Of a stretch of DNA of 64,000 bases, positions 25,389 to 33,838 are shown in pieces (positions within the stretch are counted from its first letter, which is position 1; each line of letters begins with the position of its first letter). Origin of the DNA: MGIIb-O2 sp002494975 (GTDB taxonomy: Archaea; Thermoplasmatota; Poseidoniia; Poseidoniales; Thalassarchaeaceae); assembly GCA_028355015.1 (NCBI GenBank), contig JAOMRN010000005.1:20906-84905 (forward strand). The letters are read 5' to 3'. The translations under genes and the position numbers were made by a program. Under the pieces are notes generated by a model. That model saw nothing but the letters and a program-made list of their open reading frames with translations. It made no database searches and had not been told where the DNA came from.

Positions 25389-26759
25389 TCAGAGAATAGT
25401 TATATTCGAGTTTTTATCTAATATATTCTTTTTTTTTCTGCTTGCTAGCGCCGCTGTGATTAATGTTATTAGATTGATTAATAGTGATGGTGCAGGTAAG
25501 AAACCCTCATTGCTAGTTGTAATTTTTATCACTGAATTATTAATTGACTCATCAACCCATTGAGCGGAATCAATTACTCTTTTCTGATAGTGAATACTCC
25601 AGACACCGTCATCGACCAAACTTAGATTATTAGAATCGAGAATTACGATTGATTCATTGGTTGCATTAACTCCGAAAGTTTCCGAATGCCACAATAATTC
25701 TCCATTTTTATCTGAATAGTGAAACGTAGCATTAGAAGTACTCGCTTGGCCAAGATTAACTACATATGCCTCTAATAGGCTATTTCTAATCTTGAGATCT
25801 TCTATTACAAGACGGGCTCGCCAATACCATATATTTTCTATTAGATATTTCATCACATCCAATTCTTCACCCAATCTATCAGAGAGTGCTTCTACTGTTC
25901 CTAGAAGGAATTGCTCATCATCTGTTTCGAAAGTAAAAGTTGGGTAACCCATCACGCCGTAGCCGTAATCTCGACTAGTTCCACAGTTTGGATAGAGTCC
26001 TTGATTTGCGTTTTGAATAGGTATCTCGGATATGTTAGAGTTCACATCATCTCTGATGAAATGGAACATCTCCCAGTCTGATGGCTGTTGAGGCCATTTC
26101 CCCCAGGGGTAAAGCATAATCCATACTCCCGTATGCATAGTCACATACAAATCTGCATGAGGGACAACTTCATTCATATAAATCGAATTCGCTAGAGTCT
26201 CGGATTCACTGAATGCGCTACTTCCCGGTTGGGTTGAATCGCAAGTATTCCAGTAATGGCCGTAGTTCCTATTCAAGTCTACTTGATTTATATTCCATCT
26301 AGTGTCTAAATCATTACCATCAGCATTCAGCATTATTAGAATATGTAATTCTGTAGTCCCCAAAATCTCAATTACATCCTGATTCCCATCTACCCATCCT
26401 TCAATATAATATTCTGCTGTAAGGAATGCAAGTTCCGTACCTAAGTGCTCATTTCCATGATGGCCTCCATCGATATATACGACCTCTTTTATCTCACCAT
26501 TGGGTTTTGTATCTTGACTCCAGTCAGAAATTTGTAACATCCAGAGATTTCGCCCCATCTCTGTTTGACCTACTGAGAGTAAATTAACAATTTCTGGATT
26601 ATTATCAGCCCACTCATTAAGATCTAGAGTTAGAGTTGCATATGTATGATACCAATGTTCCTGAATAATATCTGGTTGCCCTACTTGTGCTGTAGCAATA
26701 GGGGACGCCGAAGTAAGCATTAACGAGGTCAAGACGATGACTACCAAGAAGCGACCCAT
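25389..26759 (-). CDS. Secreted M14 zinc carboxypeptidase, membrane-anchored
   Basis: 456 aa. An N-terminal signal peptide (about 1-24, ending ASPIATAQ) and a C-terminal hydrophobic anchor (about 425-441) followed by RKKK place the catalytic domain outside the cell. The zinc motif is GGHHGNEHLG (His and Glu ligands near 101), with the third His in ADLYVTMHTG. Substrate-binding Arg and Asn lie in DTRWNINQVDLNRNYG, and the catalytic Glu in TFTFETDDE. A beta-rich domain follows the catalytic part. It likely trims peptides for a proteinolytic lifestyle. The gene stands alone. Confidence 0.9.
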   Translation of the reverse strand: MGRFLVVIVLTSLMLTSASPIATAQVGQPDIIQEHWYHTYATLTLDLNEWADNNPEIVNLLSVGQTEMGRNLWMLQISDWSQDTKPNGEIKEVVYIDGGHHGNEHLGTELAFLTAEYYIEGWVDGNQDVIEILGTTELHILIMLNADGNDLDTRWNINQVDLNRNYGHYWNTCDSTQPGSSAFSESETLANSIYMNEVVPHADLYVTMHTGVWIMLYPWGKWPQQPSDWEMFHFIRDDVNSNISEIPIQNANQGLYPNCGTSRDYGYGVMGYPTFTFETDDEQFLLGTVEALSDRLGEELDVMKYLIENIWYWRARLVIEDLKIRNSLLEAYVVNLGQASTSNATFHYSDKNGELLWHSETFGVNATNESIVILDSNNLSLVDDGVWSIHYQKRVIDSAQWVDESINNSVIKITTSNEGFLPAPSLLINLITLITAALASRKKKNILDKNSNITIL

Positions 26760-26819
26760 GCATTGCTGTAGGGGTTCCTGCCTAGAATCATTTGCATCCC
26801 ATAGTTGTTTTTTTTCACC

Positions 26820-27722
26820 TTAACCAATTAGATTAGGGAATATTTTTGGTGTATTTTCTCTATATTCTTGATACTCAGATACGTCTCCCCATTTTTCGTT
26901 TGCCCTTTTCTCCAGTATAGGTACACCACTTATATTGACGAGTAAAAAGTATACAAATATAGGTGAAATCCATGCTACTTTTTCTAATCCTGTAAAGCAA
27001 GATATGCCGAAAAATGATATCCCAGTCCATAGAAGTATTTCACCCAAATAATTAGGATGTCGGGTTCGTGACCATAGCCCTTCAGATATCCATTTTCCTT
27101 TGTTTTCCGGCTTTGAGTTGAATTGTGTTTTCTGATTATCTGCAACGACTTCGATTCCAAATCCAATACACCAAACAAATATTCCAATATAGTCCCAAAT
27201 TCCTATTGGGGGAGCAGGTGTAGATTGACTGTTGATTACTATAACCGCGGACAAAGTTAAGAATACCCAAAGTCCTTGAAGAGTCCAAGGTACTAAGAAT
27301 CGAATAGAAGATGTTTTCAAATCATCAAAACGTCCATCTTTCCCTGATCGATGAATACGTCGGTACAGGAAAAATGAGAGTCTTAAAGACCAAATTATAA
27401 CAAAAATACTTACAATCCATTCTCTGATACTGGGAGATTCTGCTTCTGAACCTACCCATAAACTGAAAACAACAACTGAGATATATGTGAATCCCCCAAT
27501 AATATCATAGAAACGTTCAGTTTTCTTGATAGAAGCAGGAATCCATCCAATCAACTGAATCCCTATTGAGAGAATTGCGCAGTAAATTATTGCTGAGTAA
27601 CCATAAAGCTCAACTGAATTTTCTTGTACAGCGCTAACAATCAAAACAATAATCAGAGTCGTAACGGCAACTACTATTGTCGTCAAACGAATATCTTGGA
27701 GACTTGAACTCATTGTCATCAT
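26820..27722 (-). CDS. DUF1295 membrane protein (steroid reductase-like)
   Basis: 300 aa with seven or so membrane spans. The C-terminal motif SEGLWSRTRHPNYLGEILLW is diagnostic of the DUF1295 / isoprenylcysteine methyltransferase-like / 5-alpha-reductase superfamily. NADPH-dependent reduction of a lipid double bond or a methyl transfer is possible; the substrate is unknown. It starts at ATG 27722 and is preceded by a small ORF at 27752-28009. Nearby lipid-related genes make a lipid substrate plausible. Confidence 0.85.
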   Translation of the reverse strand: MMTMSSSLQDIRLTTIVVAVTTLIIVLIVSAVQENSVELYGYSAIIYCAILSIGIQLIGWIPASIKKTERFYDIIGGFTYISVVVFSLWVGSEAESPSIREWIVSIFVIIWSLRLSFFLYRRIHRSGKDGRFDDLKTSSIRFLVPWTLQGLWVFLTLSAVIVINSQSTPAPPIGIWDYIGIFVWCIGFGIEVVADNQKTQFNSKPENKGKWISEGLWSRTRHPNYLGEILLWTGISFFGISCFTGLEKVAWISPIFVYFLLVNISGVPILEKRANEKWGDVSEYQEYRENTPKIFPNLIG

Positions 27723-27751
27723 CCTATCTAAAGTGATTTTGTTAATAATTA

Positions 27752-28009
27752 TTAGTTTGGATTTTCCACAAGAAAATCTATGAATTCTTTGACTTCTTGA
27801 TATTTATCATCAGGAATTTCTTTGTATGACTGTCCGAATTTACTTTTTACACATATTGCAACATGAGCATAGGGATTTCTTCCTTTTGGATGATTTCTTG
27901 AATTGGGTAATTTCCCTACTAATTTGTCTCCCGCCTCTTGGATATATGTCCATATTTTCTTAGAATTATTTTCATCCATGTATTTTTCTATCTCCGATAA
28001 TATCTTCAC
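27752..28009 (-). CDS. Small basic hypothetical protein
   Basis: 85 aa, not firmly recognised. Contains RNPYAHVAICVKSKFGQSY then KEIPDDKYQEVKEFIDFL, which loosely resembles the C-terminal ORF6C/Rha-type domains of phage antirepressors; this is weak. No membrane segment. 29 nt separate it from the downstream DUF1295 gene. Start ATG 28009. Confidence 0.5.
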   Translation of the reverse strand: MKILSEIEKYMDENNSKKIWTYIQEAGDKLVGKLPNSRNHPKGRNPYAHVAICVKSKFGQSYKEIPDDKYQEVKEFIDFLVENPN

Positions 28010-28067
28010 AATATCAATTTGTTTACTAACTTTACCAATAACTAAGTTTTAGTAAAAAATATTGAGA

Positions 28068-28859
28068 TTATTGTATTGGAGCAGTCATACTCCAAGTCGT
28101 ACTTGGTTTATGCCAATCTCTTAATTGATCAGTTTCTAGACGTATCTGCAAGCCTTCGCCTTCCTCTACATTTAAATCTGAGATTTCAAACTGAACATTT
28201 TTTTCATTTGTTCTAAATGTCCCATCAAAAATTATATTCTGATTTATTATGGCTCCGTCCTTTGTATATTCAATAATCACACGAAGATGACATTCTTGAA
28301 GTGGATTTCGTAGTGTACATGATTCACTACTCCCATCATGCTCCACTGTTACAATGCCTTCGAAGGATAACAGTCCTTGAGGGGGTATCAAATCTACAAT
28401 AGTTGATTTAGCAGTTGGAGCACATGCGCATTCCATATTATCTGATTCCACATAGCCAATCATTTCAACTGTAACTTCTAGTGTTGATAATTCAACTTTT
28501 TTAGATGAAGTCGATGTAGCAGTTACCGTATAATATCCAGGGTCATCATAGGTGTGCGATACCTCTTGACCAGTAGCGGAATTTCCATCTCCAAAATCCC
28601 AAAAGATAATTCCATTCGAATTTTGACTCTCAAAAATAAATTCATGTAATTTAGCAAAAATAACTTCTTCCTCATCATTATCCCCTTCATCAACCTCTAT
28701 TAGTGTGTATTCATTAACTCCATATACAGCCGGCGCCTCTATAGAAAATTGTTGGTTTGAAGAGGTTCCTACTGTTGAAAAAGTAGCAACAAGTGCTCCT
28801 CCAGTAGCTGTGAATAATACTAACAATACAAGACTAAGGGTTGAAATAATTATCTTCAT
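28068..28859 (-). CDS. Membrane-anchored PKD domain protein
   Basis: About 263 aa from ATG 28859 (MKIIISTLSLVLLVLF), chosen because the signal anchor starts there; the frame extends to 28946 with a charged tail that would precede the anchor. A PKD domain at about 85-150 includes IFWDFGDGNSATGQEVSHTY and GYYTVTATST. A C-terminal beta domain with two Cys pairs (CACAP, CTLRNPLQEC) follows. It is a surface protein, probably for adhesion or structural display. It is divergent from the lipoprotein at 29001. Confidence 0.75.
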   Translation of the reverse strand: MKIIISTLSLVLLVLFTATGGALVATFSTVGTSSNQQFSIEAPAVYGVNEYTLIEVDEGDNDEEEVIFAKLHEFIFESQNSNGIIFWDFGDGNSATGQEVSHTYDDPGYYTVTATSTSSKKVELSTLEVTVEMIGYVESDNMECACAPTAKSTIVDLIPPQGLLSFEGIVTVEHDGSSESCTLRNPLQECHLRVIIEYTKDGAIINQNIIFDGTFRTNEKNVQFEISDLNVEEGEGLQIRLETDQLRDWHKPSTTWSMTAPIQ

Positions 28860-29000
28860 GATTTTCGTGTAGTATCCGTACTTATCAACATCTGTTTCAA
28901 TTACATGGATTTTATAGTTAAATATTTTGTGTACACTATCTATCACTTAGAATAAGGCTGTAGGAGAATTACTTATTTAGTTCGGAGTCTTAGGACGGAT

Positions 29001-31142
29001 ATGAAAAAAATTGCAGTTATCCTAACTCTTATATTTTTGACATCATTAATTTCAGGTTGTACTGGTAATGATTCAAGTACTGAGAAAGACGAAAGAATTT
29101 CTGAATTAGAATCTGAGTTATCAAATATAACTACTGAAGCAGAGGAACTTGCTGTAAATAATAATATCTTGCAACTAGCACTCATGGAAGCTCAGTCATC
29201 ATTAGATATTTTAAATGAAGATTATTCGAATCTATCATCTCAACTCGCCGTCTCAGAGTGGCATAAGAGTAATCTTACTTTCTCATTATCAGAAGCAATG
29301 GAATTATTGAATAATAGTGAAAATATTGAACTTATTTCATCATTAGAAACTCAAATTATAAATTTAACCTCGGAGCTTAATGAGACCATTGTTGTAATTA
29401 TGGAATTAAATAGCCAAATTTTATTCCAGCAAGAACAAATAGATGAGTTAACAACAACAGTTACTGCCCTAGAAAGCACTATTAGTTCTCTTTCCTATAA
29501 TATTCGTGAAAAAATTAGTAGCTGTCCGCTAGACAATCAAGGCAATGAAATCGCAGTTGGATTTGATGATGGTGACGGCGAATTAGTTGGTACCGAAGTG
29601 ATCTACACTATAGGTGAATGTCCAGGTAATAGTGGCACAGTATCAAATATCCAAAACAATTCTGGAGGATACGGTAATGGAGATATGGTAACTATGGGTG
29701 GTAACTTGTATTTCGCAGCAGATGACGGGATACATGGATGGGAATTATGGCGTAGTGATGGAACAGTTGCAGGCACAAGTATGGTTATAGATCTAAGAGA
29801 TGGAGATAATGGGGGTTCGATGGTAGTTTATTGCTGGAATAGTAATACTTGTCACTATCCAGAAATTGTTGCAGGTAATGATAAAATTTTCTTTACCGGC
29901 TTCAATGGTGAGCCAGGTACAGAAACCGCAGTCGAAGTTTTCGTGAGTGATGGTACCGAAGCAGGTACTAATATGGCTAAGCGACATTGGTGGAACTGGG
30001 ATGTAGCTACGACTTCAGAAGAGGGTTGGAATTATTATCCTGGGCCTAGAAATCTATTGATTATTCCTGGTAATGGGTTTATTCCTGATAGAGTGGTTTA
30101 CACAGCTCTTGATGTCCAGGGTGGTCAGGAGAATGGCGCTCACCCTCCTATTGGAGAAGAATTATGGATTTCTGATGGGACTGAACTAGGGACGACAATG
30201 TTGGCTAATATTCAACCAGAAGATGAATCTTGGGAATCAGATGGCACAACTTATTGCTGTGGGGATTTCCAGGGAGGCGCTCCTTTGAATCTTCTAAAGA
30301 AAGGAAATGCAATATGGTTTACCGCTAATTCTTTAGATTATGGGAGAGAATTATACCGTTATGACTTAGCTGCTATAGGAGGGGGGCTATTTCTAGTCAG
30401 CGATATTCTGACTGGAAGTGAAAGTAGTAATCCAGAACATCTAACTGCAGGGGGCAATGGAGCTTATTTCTCTGCATTTGAGGAAGGTACCGGGAGAGAA
30501 CTCTACCACAGCAGTGGAGATGCATTTTCAACATTTTTATTGAAAGATATTTGGCCTGGTATGAATAACAGTAGCGATCCTATGCAACTAACAAAATTTG
30601 GAAACTATTTGGTATTTACAGCAGATGATGGTCAGAATGGTCGCGAATTATGGATAACAGATAAAACCGAGCAAGGAACTTATATGGTTAAAAATATCAA
30701 TACTAATGGTTCAAGTGATCCATATCAACTTCATGTATTAGATGGGATTTTATATTTCACTGCAGAAGATGAAAATCATGGTAGAGAACTATGGAAGAGT
30801 GACGGTACTGAAGTTGGTACAACCATAGTTAAGGACATCAATCCAGGGAATAATAGTAGCTATTATTGGGTAGAAGATTTTATCACAGGAGATTTATTCA
30901 TAATTCATCAGGGAGAATTATATTTCGGCTGTGATGACGGTACCCATGGTGTTGAAGTTTGTAGGAGTGATGGAACTTCTGAAGGCACAACATTAGCAGT
31001 TGATGCAACTCCTGGTGAAAATAGTAGTTGGCCTTTACATTTGACAAGTATGGGAGAGAAGGTATTTTTCACCGCTTATAATGATGAACAGGGTCGACAA
31101 CTTTGGTATCTCTGGGATAACCCTGGACCAGTTATTGGGTAA
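29001..31142 (+). CDS. Surface lipoprotein: coiled coil plus ELWRSDGT repeats
   Basis: 713 aa. Lipobox TSLISGC near residue 20, then a coiled coil of about 140 aa (LESELSNITTEAEELAV and on, with regular hydrophobic spacing), then a beta domain of many repeats. Repeat cores include WELWRSDGTVAGTSM, EVFVSDGTEAGTNM, ELWISDGTELGTTM, ELWKSDGTEVGTTI and EVCRSDGTSEGTTL, spaced about 50-60 aa apart as in beta-propeller-like surface proteins. The coiled coil could lift the repeat domain from the membrane. Binding partner unknown. The start ATG 29001 follows a GGA-rich stretch. Confidence 0.85.
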   Translation: MKKIAVILTLIFLTSLISGCTGNDSSTEKDERISELESELSNITTEAEELAVNNNILQLALMEAQSSLDILNEDYSNLSSQLAVSEWHKSNLTFSLSEAMELLNNSENIELISSLETQIINLTSELNETIVVIMELNSQILFQQEQIDELTTTVTALESTISSLSYNIREKISSCPLDNQGNEIAVGFDDGDGELVGTEVIYTIGECPGNSGTVSNIQNNSGGYGNGDMVTMGGNLYFAADDGIHGWELWRSDGTVAGTSMVIDLRDGDNGGSMVVYCWNSNTCHYPEIVAGNDKIFFTGFNGEPGTETAVEVFVSDGTEAGTNMAKRHWWNWDVATTSEEGWNYYPGPRNLLIIPGNGFIPDRVVYTALDVQGGQENGAHPPIGEELWISDGTELGTTMLANIQPEDESWESDGTTYCCGDFQGGAPLNLLKKGNAIWFTANSLDYGRELYRYDLAAIGGGLFLVSDILTGSESSNPEHLTAGGNGAYFSAFEEGTGRELYHSSGDAFSTFLLKDIWPGMNNSSDPMQLTKFGNYLVFTADDGQNGRELWITDKTEQGTYMVKNINTNGSSDPYQLHVLDGILYFTAEDENHGRELWKSDGTEVGTTIVKDINPGNNSSYYWVEDFITGDLFIIHQGELYFGCDDGTHGVEVCRSDGTSEGTTLAVDATPGENSSWPLHLTSMGEKVFFTAYNDEQGRQLWYLWDNPGPVIG

Positions 31143-31197
31143 TTCAGTTTTCTGTTTAAAGCATCAGAATAATATACTTCCTAGTTTATGTAAAAAT

Positions 31198-31575
31198 ATG
31201 GAACCTACACTAGCAATGCAAATAGTAGGTGGCGTAGCGCTACTTATCGGACTGAAAATGAATTTTGACCCCGTTGGATTCAATAAAGATATCTTTGGGG
31301 ACGTTGAAGGGGTTGACAGTAATCTGATGTCAGCTAGCAGGATGGCTATCGGAGGAGGAATTCTGGGTTTGGGGCTAATCAATTTATATTGTAGCCTCAA
31401 TGTAGATGATACCGCGGCCAAAACTATCTTGACAGGTACAGCAATCGGTCTGTCAGCTTTTTTCCTAACAATTGCAGGTGCAAAATTCAGAGGCTACACG
31501 GATAGTATACCAACTCTTCCAATGATCGTACTACCGTCTATGGTAGTATTATGCCTTTACTCAGCGTTGATGTAA
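31198..31575 (+). CDS. Hypothetical membrane protein, about four spans
   Basis: 125 aa from ATG 31198 (MEPTLAMQIVGGVALLIG), chosen because the frame upstream of it overlaps the end of the lipoprotein gene and lacks membrane-protein character. About four hydrophobic spans: AMQIVGGVALLIGLKM, MAIGGGILGLGLINLYC, TILTGTAIGLSAFFLTIAG and TLPMIVLPSMVVLCLYSAL. Not recognised by family. It lies 55 nt after the lipoprotein. Confidence 0.6.
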   Translation: MEPTLAMQIVGGVALLIGLKMNFDPVGFNKDIFGDVEGVDSNLMSASRMAIGGGILGLGLINLYCSLNVDDTAAKTILTGTAIGLSAFFLTIAGAKFRGYTDSIPTLPMIVLPSMVVLCLYSALM

Positions 31576-31596
31576 GGGTCTAGGATTTTCCTGCTA

Positions 31597-31725
31597 TCAT
31601 GTATTGTTTCCACAACCACAACCTGTTTCTTCACAGGATGGTTGCACACTCTTTTCAGTTTTTTGCTGTTTTTTAGACAACATCTTTCTCACTTTCCCTA
31701 ATCCCTTAATACTACGATTCGCCAT
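31597..31725 (-). CDS. 42-aa basic peptide with Cys-rich tail
   Basis: Short ORF starting MANRSIKGLGKVRKML at ATG 31725, ending with a CEETGCGCGNNT tail. The N-terminal half is Lys/Arg-rich and the tail has three Cys within seven residues. It lies 63 nt downstream of the alkane monooxygenase gene on the same strand. It is not a rubredoxin, which would need two CxxC knuckles. A metal-binding accessory or a DNA/RNA-binding peptide is possible. Coding evidence is limited to an open frame and composition. Confidence 0.4.
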   Translation of the reverse strand: MANRSIKGLGKVRKMLSKKQQKTEKSVQPSCEETGCGCGNNT

Positions 31726-31788
31726 GTTTGTTGGTAATTATTCTCATTAAATAATATTATGGTTCAATCCACTCAGTTAGTGTTGAGG

Positions 31789-32907
31789 CTAAGAGTAGTA
31801 TTTTCTTTCATATTCGGTAGCAATATTATGGTCCCAGTATGCTAACTTTTCTGCCATTATTTTTTTGTACAAAAAAGGCGTTAGTAACACCAAATATAAC
31901 ATAGACAAATATCCGTAAGGCAATAACGGGGCATCTTTATGAATAGGATTTAGTTCCCAGAAATTTAATTTTGTAGATCGATGATGATCAGAATGCCTTG
32001 TTACATTACACAAGTAGATACTACTGAGAAAGTGGTTAGAGTTCCAAGAATGCCTCATTCCCACAGGTTTCCCCTTCTCGCGAACTAGTCCATAATGCTC
32101 GATGTAATTGATGGCTTCCAAGTATAATTTTGCAATGATTGCACACAGAAGAAAGACAGCCATTCCAATTGGGCCACCAAAAATAAACGCCAATAATGTA
32201 ATTATTAAACTTCTTGAATATCCAATAATCATTCGATTATGTACACTCAAAAAATTATGTTTTCTTCGCTTTAGTCGTTCAGATTCAAGTCTCCAACCAC
32301 TTAGCTGTTCAAGGGTACTAGCTCGAATGATAAACAAATAGATATTTTCGCCTCTCTTAGCCGACGCAGGATCTTCTTCTAAACATACATCTTTGTGATG
32401 TCCATAGACATGTTCAATCGCGAAGGTACAATCCCATGAAAACGCCAGCATCCAATTCCCGATGAACATATCTATTTTGTTTTGTTTCCGATGTGTCAAT
32501 TCATGACCAGGGACTGTACCAAGTATGCCGATTAGTAGCGTGGTTTGCAAAATAATGGAAACTTTGTCTAACGAAGTAAACGAATCAACTATTTGGACAA
32601 AATCAATATTCAACATGGAATATAACCATTCAATATACCAATTCGGTAACTCATTTGAAAAAATTGATATAACCAAGAAAATCAAGCAAAATAATATTGG
32701 TAAATTTATATAAATTGATAAATTTAAAAACACTGGGAAAGAAAATTGCTGAATTTCTTTGTCTCTAGGTAAAAGATAATCACCAATAAACAGAAATAAT
32801 GACCAAGCAATAAAAAAATATGTCGGATAACCCCCTCCCTTTAAAATAAAAAAGATAAATAAAATTCCGGTCAAAGAAGGAATATAATATTTCAAATATT
32901 TCAGCAT
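31789..32907 (-). CDS. alkB: AlkB-type alkane 1-monooxygenase (membrane di-iron)
   Basis: 372 aa integral-membrane non-haem di-iron hydroxylase. All histidine boxes of the family are present: HELTHRK, EHVYGHHKD, the HYG motif NYIEHYGL, and VTRHSDHHRS. About six membrane spans surround them. It is slightly shorter than bacterial AlkB (about 400 aa). AlkB hydroxylates the end carbon of medium-chain alkanes and needs a rubredoxin and reductase, which are not in the window. A fatty-acyl or lipid hydroxylase role is the main alternative in an archaeon. Transferred from bacteria is likely. A small Cys-tail ORF follows it. Confidence 0.88.
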   Translation of the reverse strand: MLKYLKYYIPSLTGILFIFFILKGGGYPTYFFIAWSLFLFIGDYLLPRDKEIQQFSFPVFLNLSIYINLPILFCLIFLVISIFSNELPNWYIEWLYSMLNIDFVQIVDSFTSLDKVSIILQTTLLIGILGTVPGHELTHRKQNKIDMFIGNWMLAFSWDCTFAIEHVYGHHKDVCLEEDPASAKRGENIYLFIIRASTLEQLSGWRLESERLKRRKHNFLSVHNRMIIGYSRSLIITLLAFIFGGPIGMAVFLLCAIIAKLYLEAINYIEHYGLVREKGKPVGMRHSWNSNHFLSSIYLCNVTRHSDHHRSTKLNFWELNPIHKDAPLLPYGYLSMLYLVLLTPFLYKKIMAEKLAYWDHNIATEYERKYYS

Positions 32908-33011
32908 CTCTAATTTATTGCCAAGTAGGACTTACATTTTAATTGAACCCATGTATTGAGTTAATTTTTAGTCTTGTAGTAAAAAATATATTCTTAGGAT
33001 ATATCATCATG

Positions 33012-33031
33012 ATTTTCTGTTAATAGAAAAT
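33012..33031. promoter_or_regulatory. Inverted repeat in the alkB divergent region
   Basis: ATTTTCT-GTTAAT-AGAAAAT, arms 7 bp, lies between alkB (starts 32907, minus) and the membrane protein at 33099 (plus). It could be an operator or the hairpin of a leader. AT-rich context weakens the case. Confidence 0.3.
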
Positions 33032-33098
33032 ATTGCACTCTTGTTCAATAACAACTGAGAATACTACATAATGAAAACCAAAGTGACTTCGCCCAACC

Positions 33099-33776
33099 AT
33101 GAGCCAACGGGTGTGGTTGTATGCCGTAACCATTGTAATCGGACTTTGGATTTCTGCAACAGGCGCTGGAGAAAACCTTCCCGACAACATAGCCGAATGG
33201 CCCGTCAACGTATGGTGCTGGGCTGTCTTCACCACAATTTTCGTAATAACTGATCGAAAAGAGCGAATCGAGATGCTTGCAGTTGTGGCTTTAGCGACAC
33301 CGATGGAGTTATTTTTCTCCGAAGTCTGGTTGATTTACGAATATCAACGAGATTTTATGCCTCTTTTCGTACCAGCGGGGCACTATTTTCTCTTTGACTT
33401 GGGCCGTCGAGGAGCAGCTCAAATAAGAGATAGCATAGTCATGATCGGCCTTCTACCATTCATTCCTTTGGTCGCTTATGGTGTATATACTGGAGGTGAT
33501 ACATCCGGTCTCGTGCTGCTTCTGCTAGTCCTTGGTTTTACTAAATGGGGGCCTCAGCCCCGCCTTTACGTTGTCATGGCTTGGGTGGCCTTGGCCATGG
33601 AACTTTGGGGAACCTATCTTGGAAATTGGACGTGGGCCTCTGAAGTTCCGTGGACTGGTCTTACTGTATGGAACCCCCCCCTTCTCGTCGGCGCCTTCTA
33701 TTGCTTTGGTGATTTGTTGGTTAACTTGTGTGTTGCCAAGTTTGAATCAGAACCACTTGAGACCCCATGTGATTGA
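33099..33776 (+). CDS. Hypothetical membrane protein, six to seven spans
   Basis: 225 aa starting MSQRVWLYAVTIVIGLW at ATG 33099. Six or seven hydrophobic segments. Distinctive conserved-looking stretches: ATPMELFFSEVWLIYEYQ, VPAGHYFLFDLGRR, and GTYLGNWTWASEVPWTG near the end. Charged Glu and His inside membrane regions suggest an enzyme rather than a passive protein. Family not recognised. Divergent from alkB, so possibly linked in function. A run of eight C (33674-33681) codes for Pro-Pro near the C terminus. Confidence 0.65.
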   Translation: MSQRVWLYAVTIVIGLWISATGAGENLPDNIAEWPVNVWCWAVFTTIFVITDRKERIEMLAVVALATPMELFFSEVWLIYEYQRDFMPLFVPAGHYFLFDLGRRGAAQIRDSIVMIGLLPFIPLVAYGVYTGGDTSGLVLLLLVLGFTKWGPQPRLYVVMAWVALAMELWGTYLGNWTWASEVPWTGLTVWNPPLLVGAFYCFGDLLVNLCVAKFESEPLETPCD

Positions 33777-33838
33777 GCCTAACCGACTCCATGAAATATC
33801 AGACTCTTGATTCTAAATCAGAAATATTATCGATATTT

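Noticed and set aside
31597..31725. Rubredoxin partner for AlkB
   Set aside because: The peptide has one short Cys cluster and lacks the two CxxC knuckles of rubredoxin.
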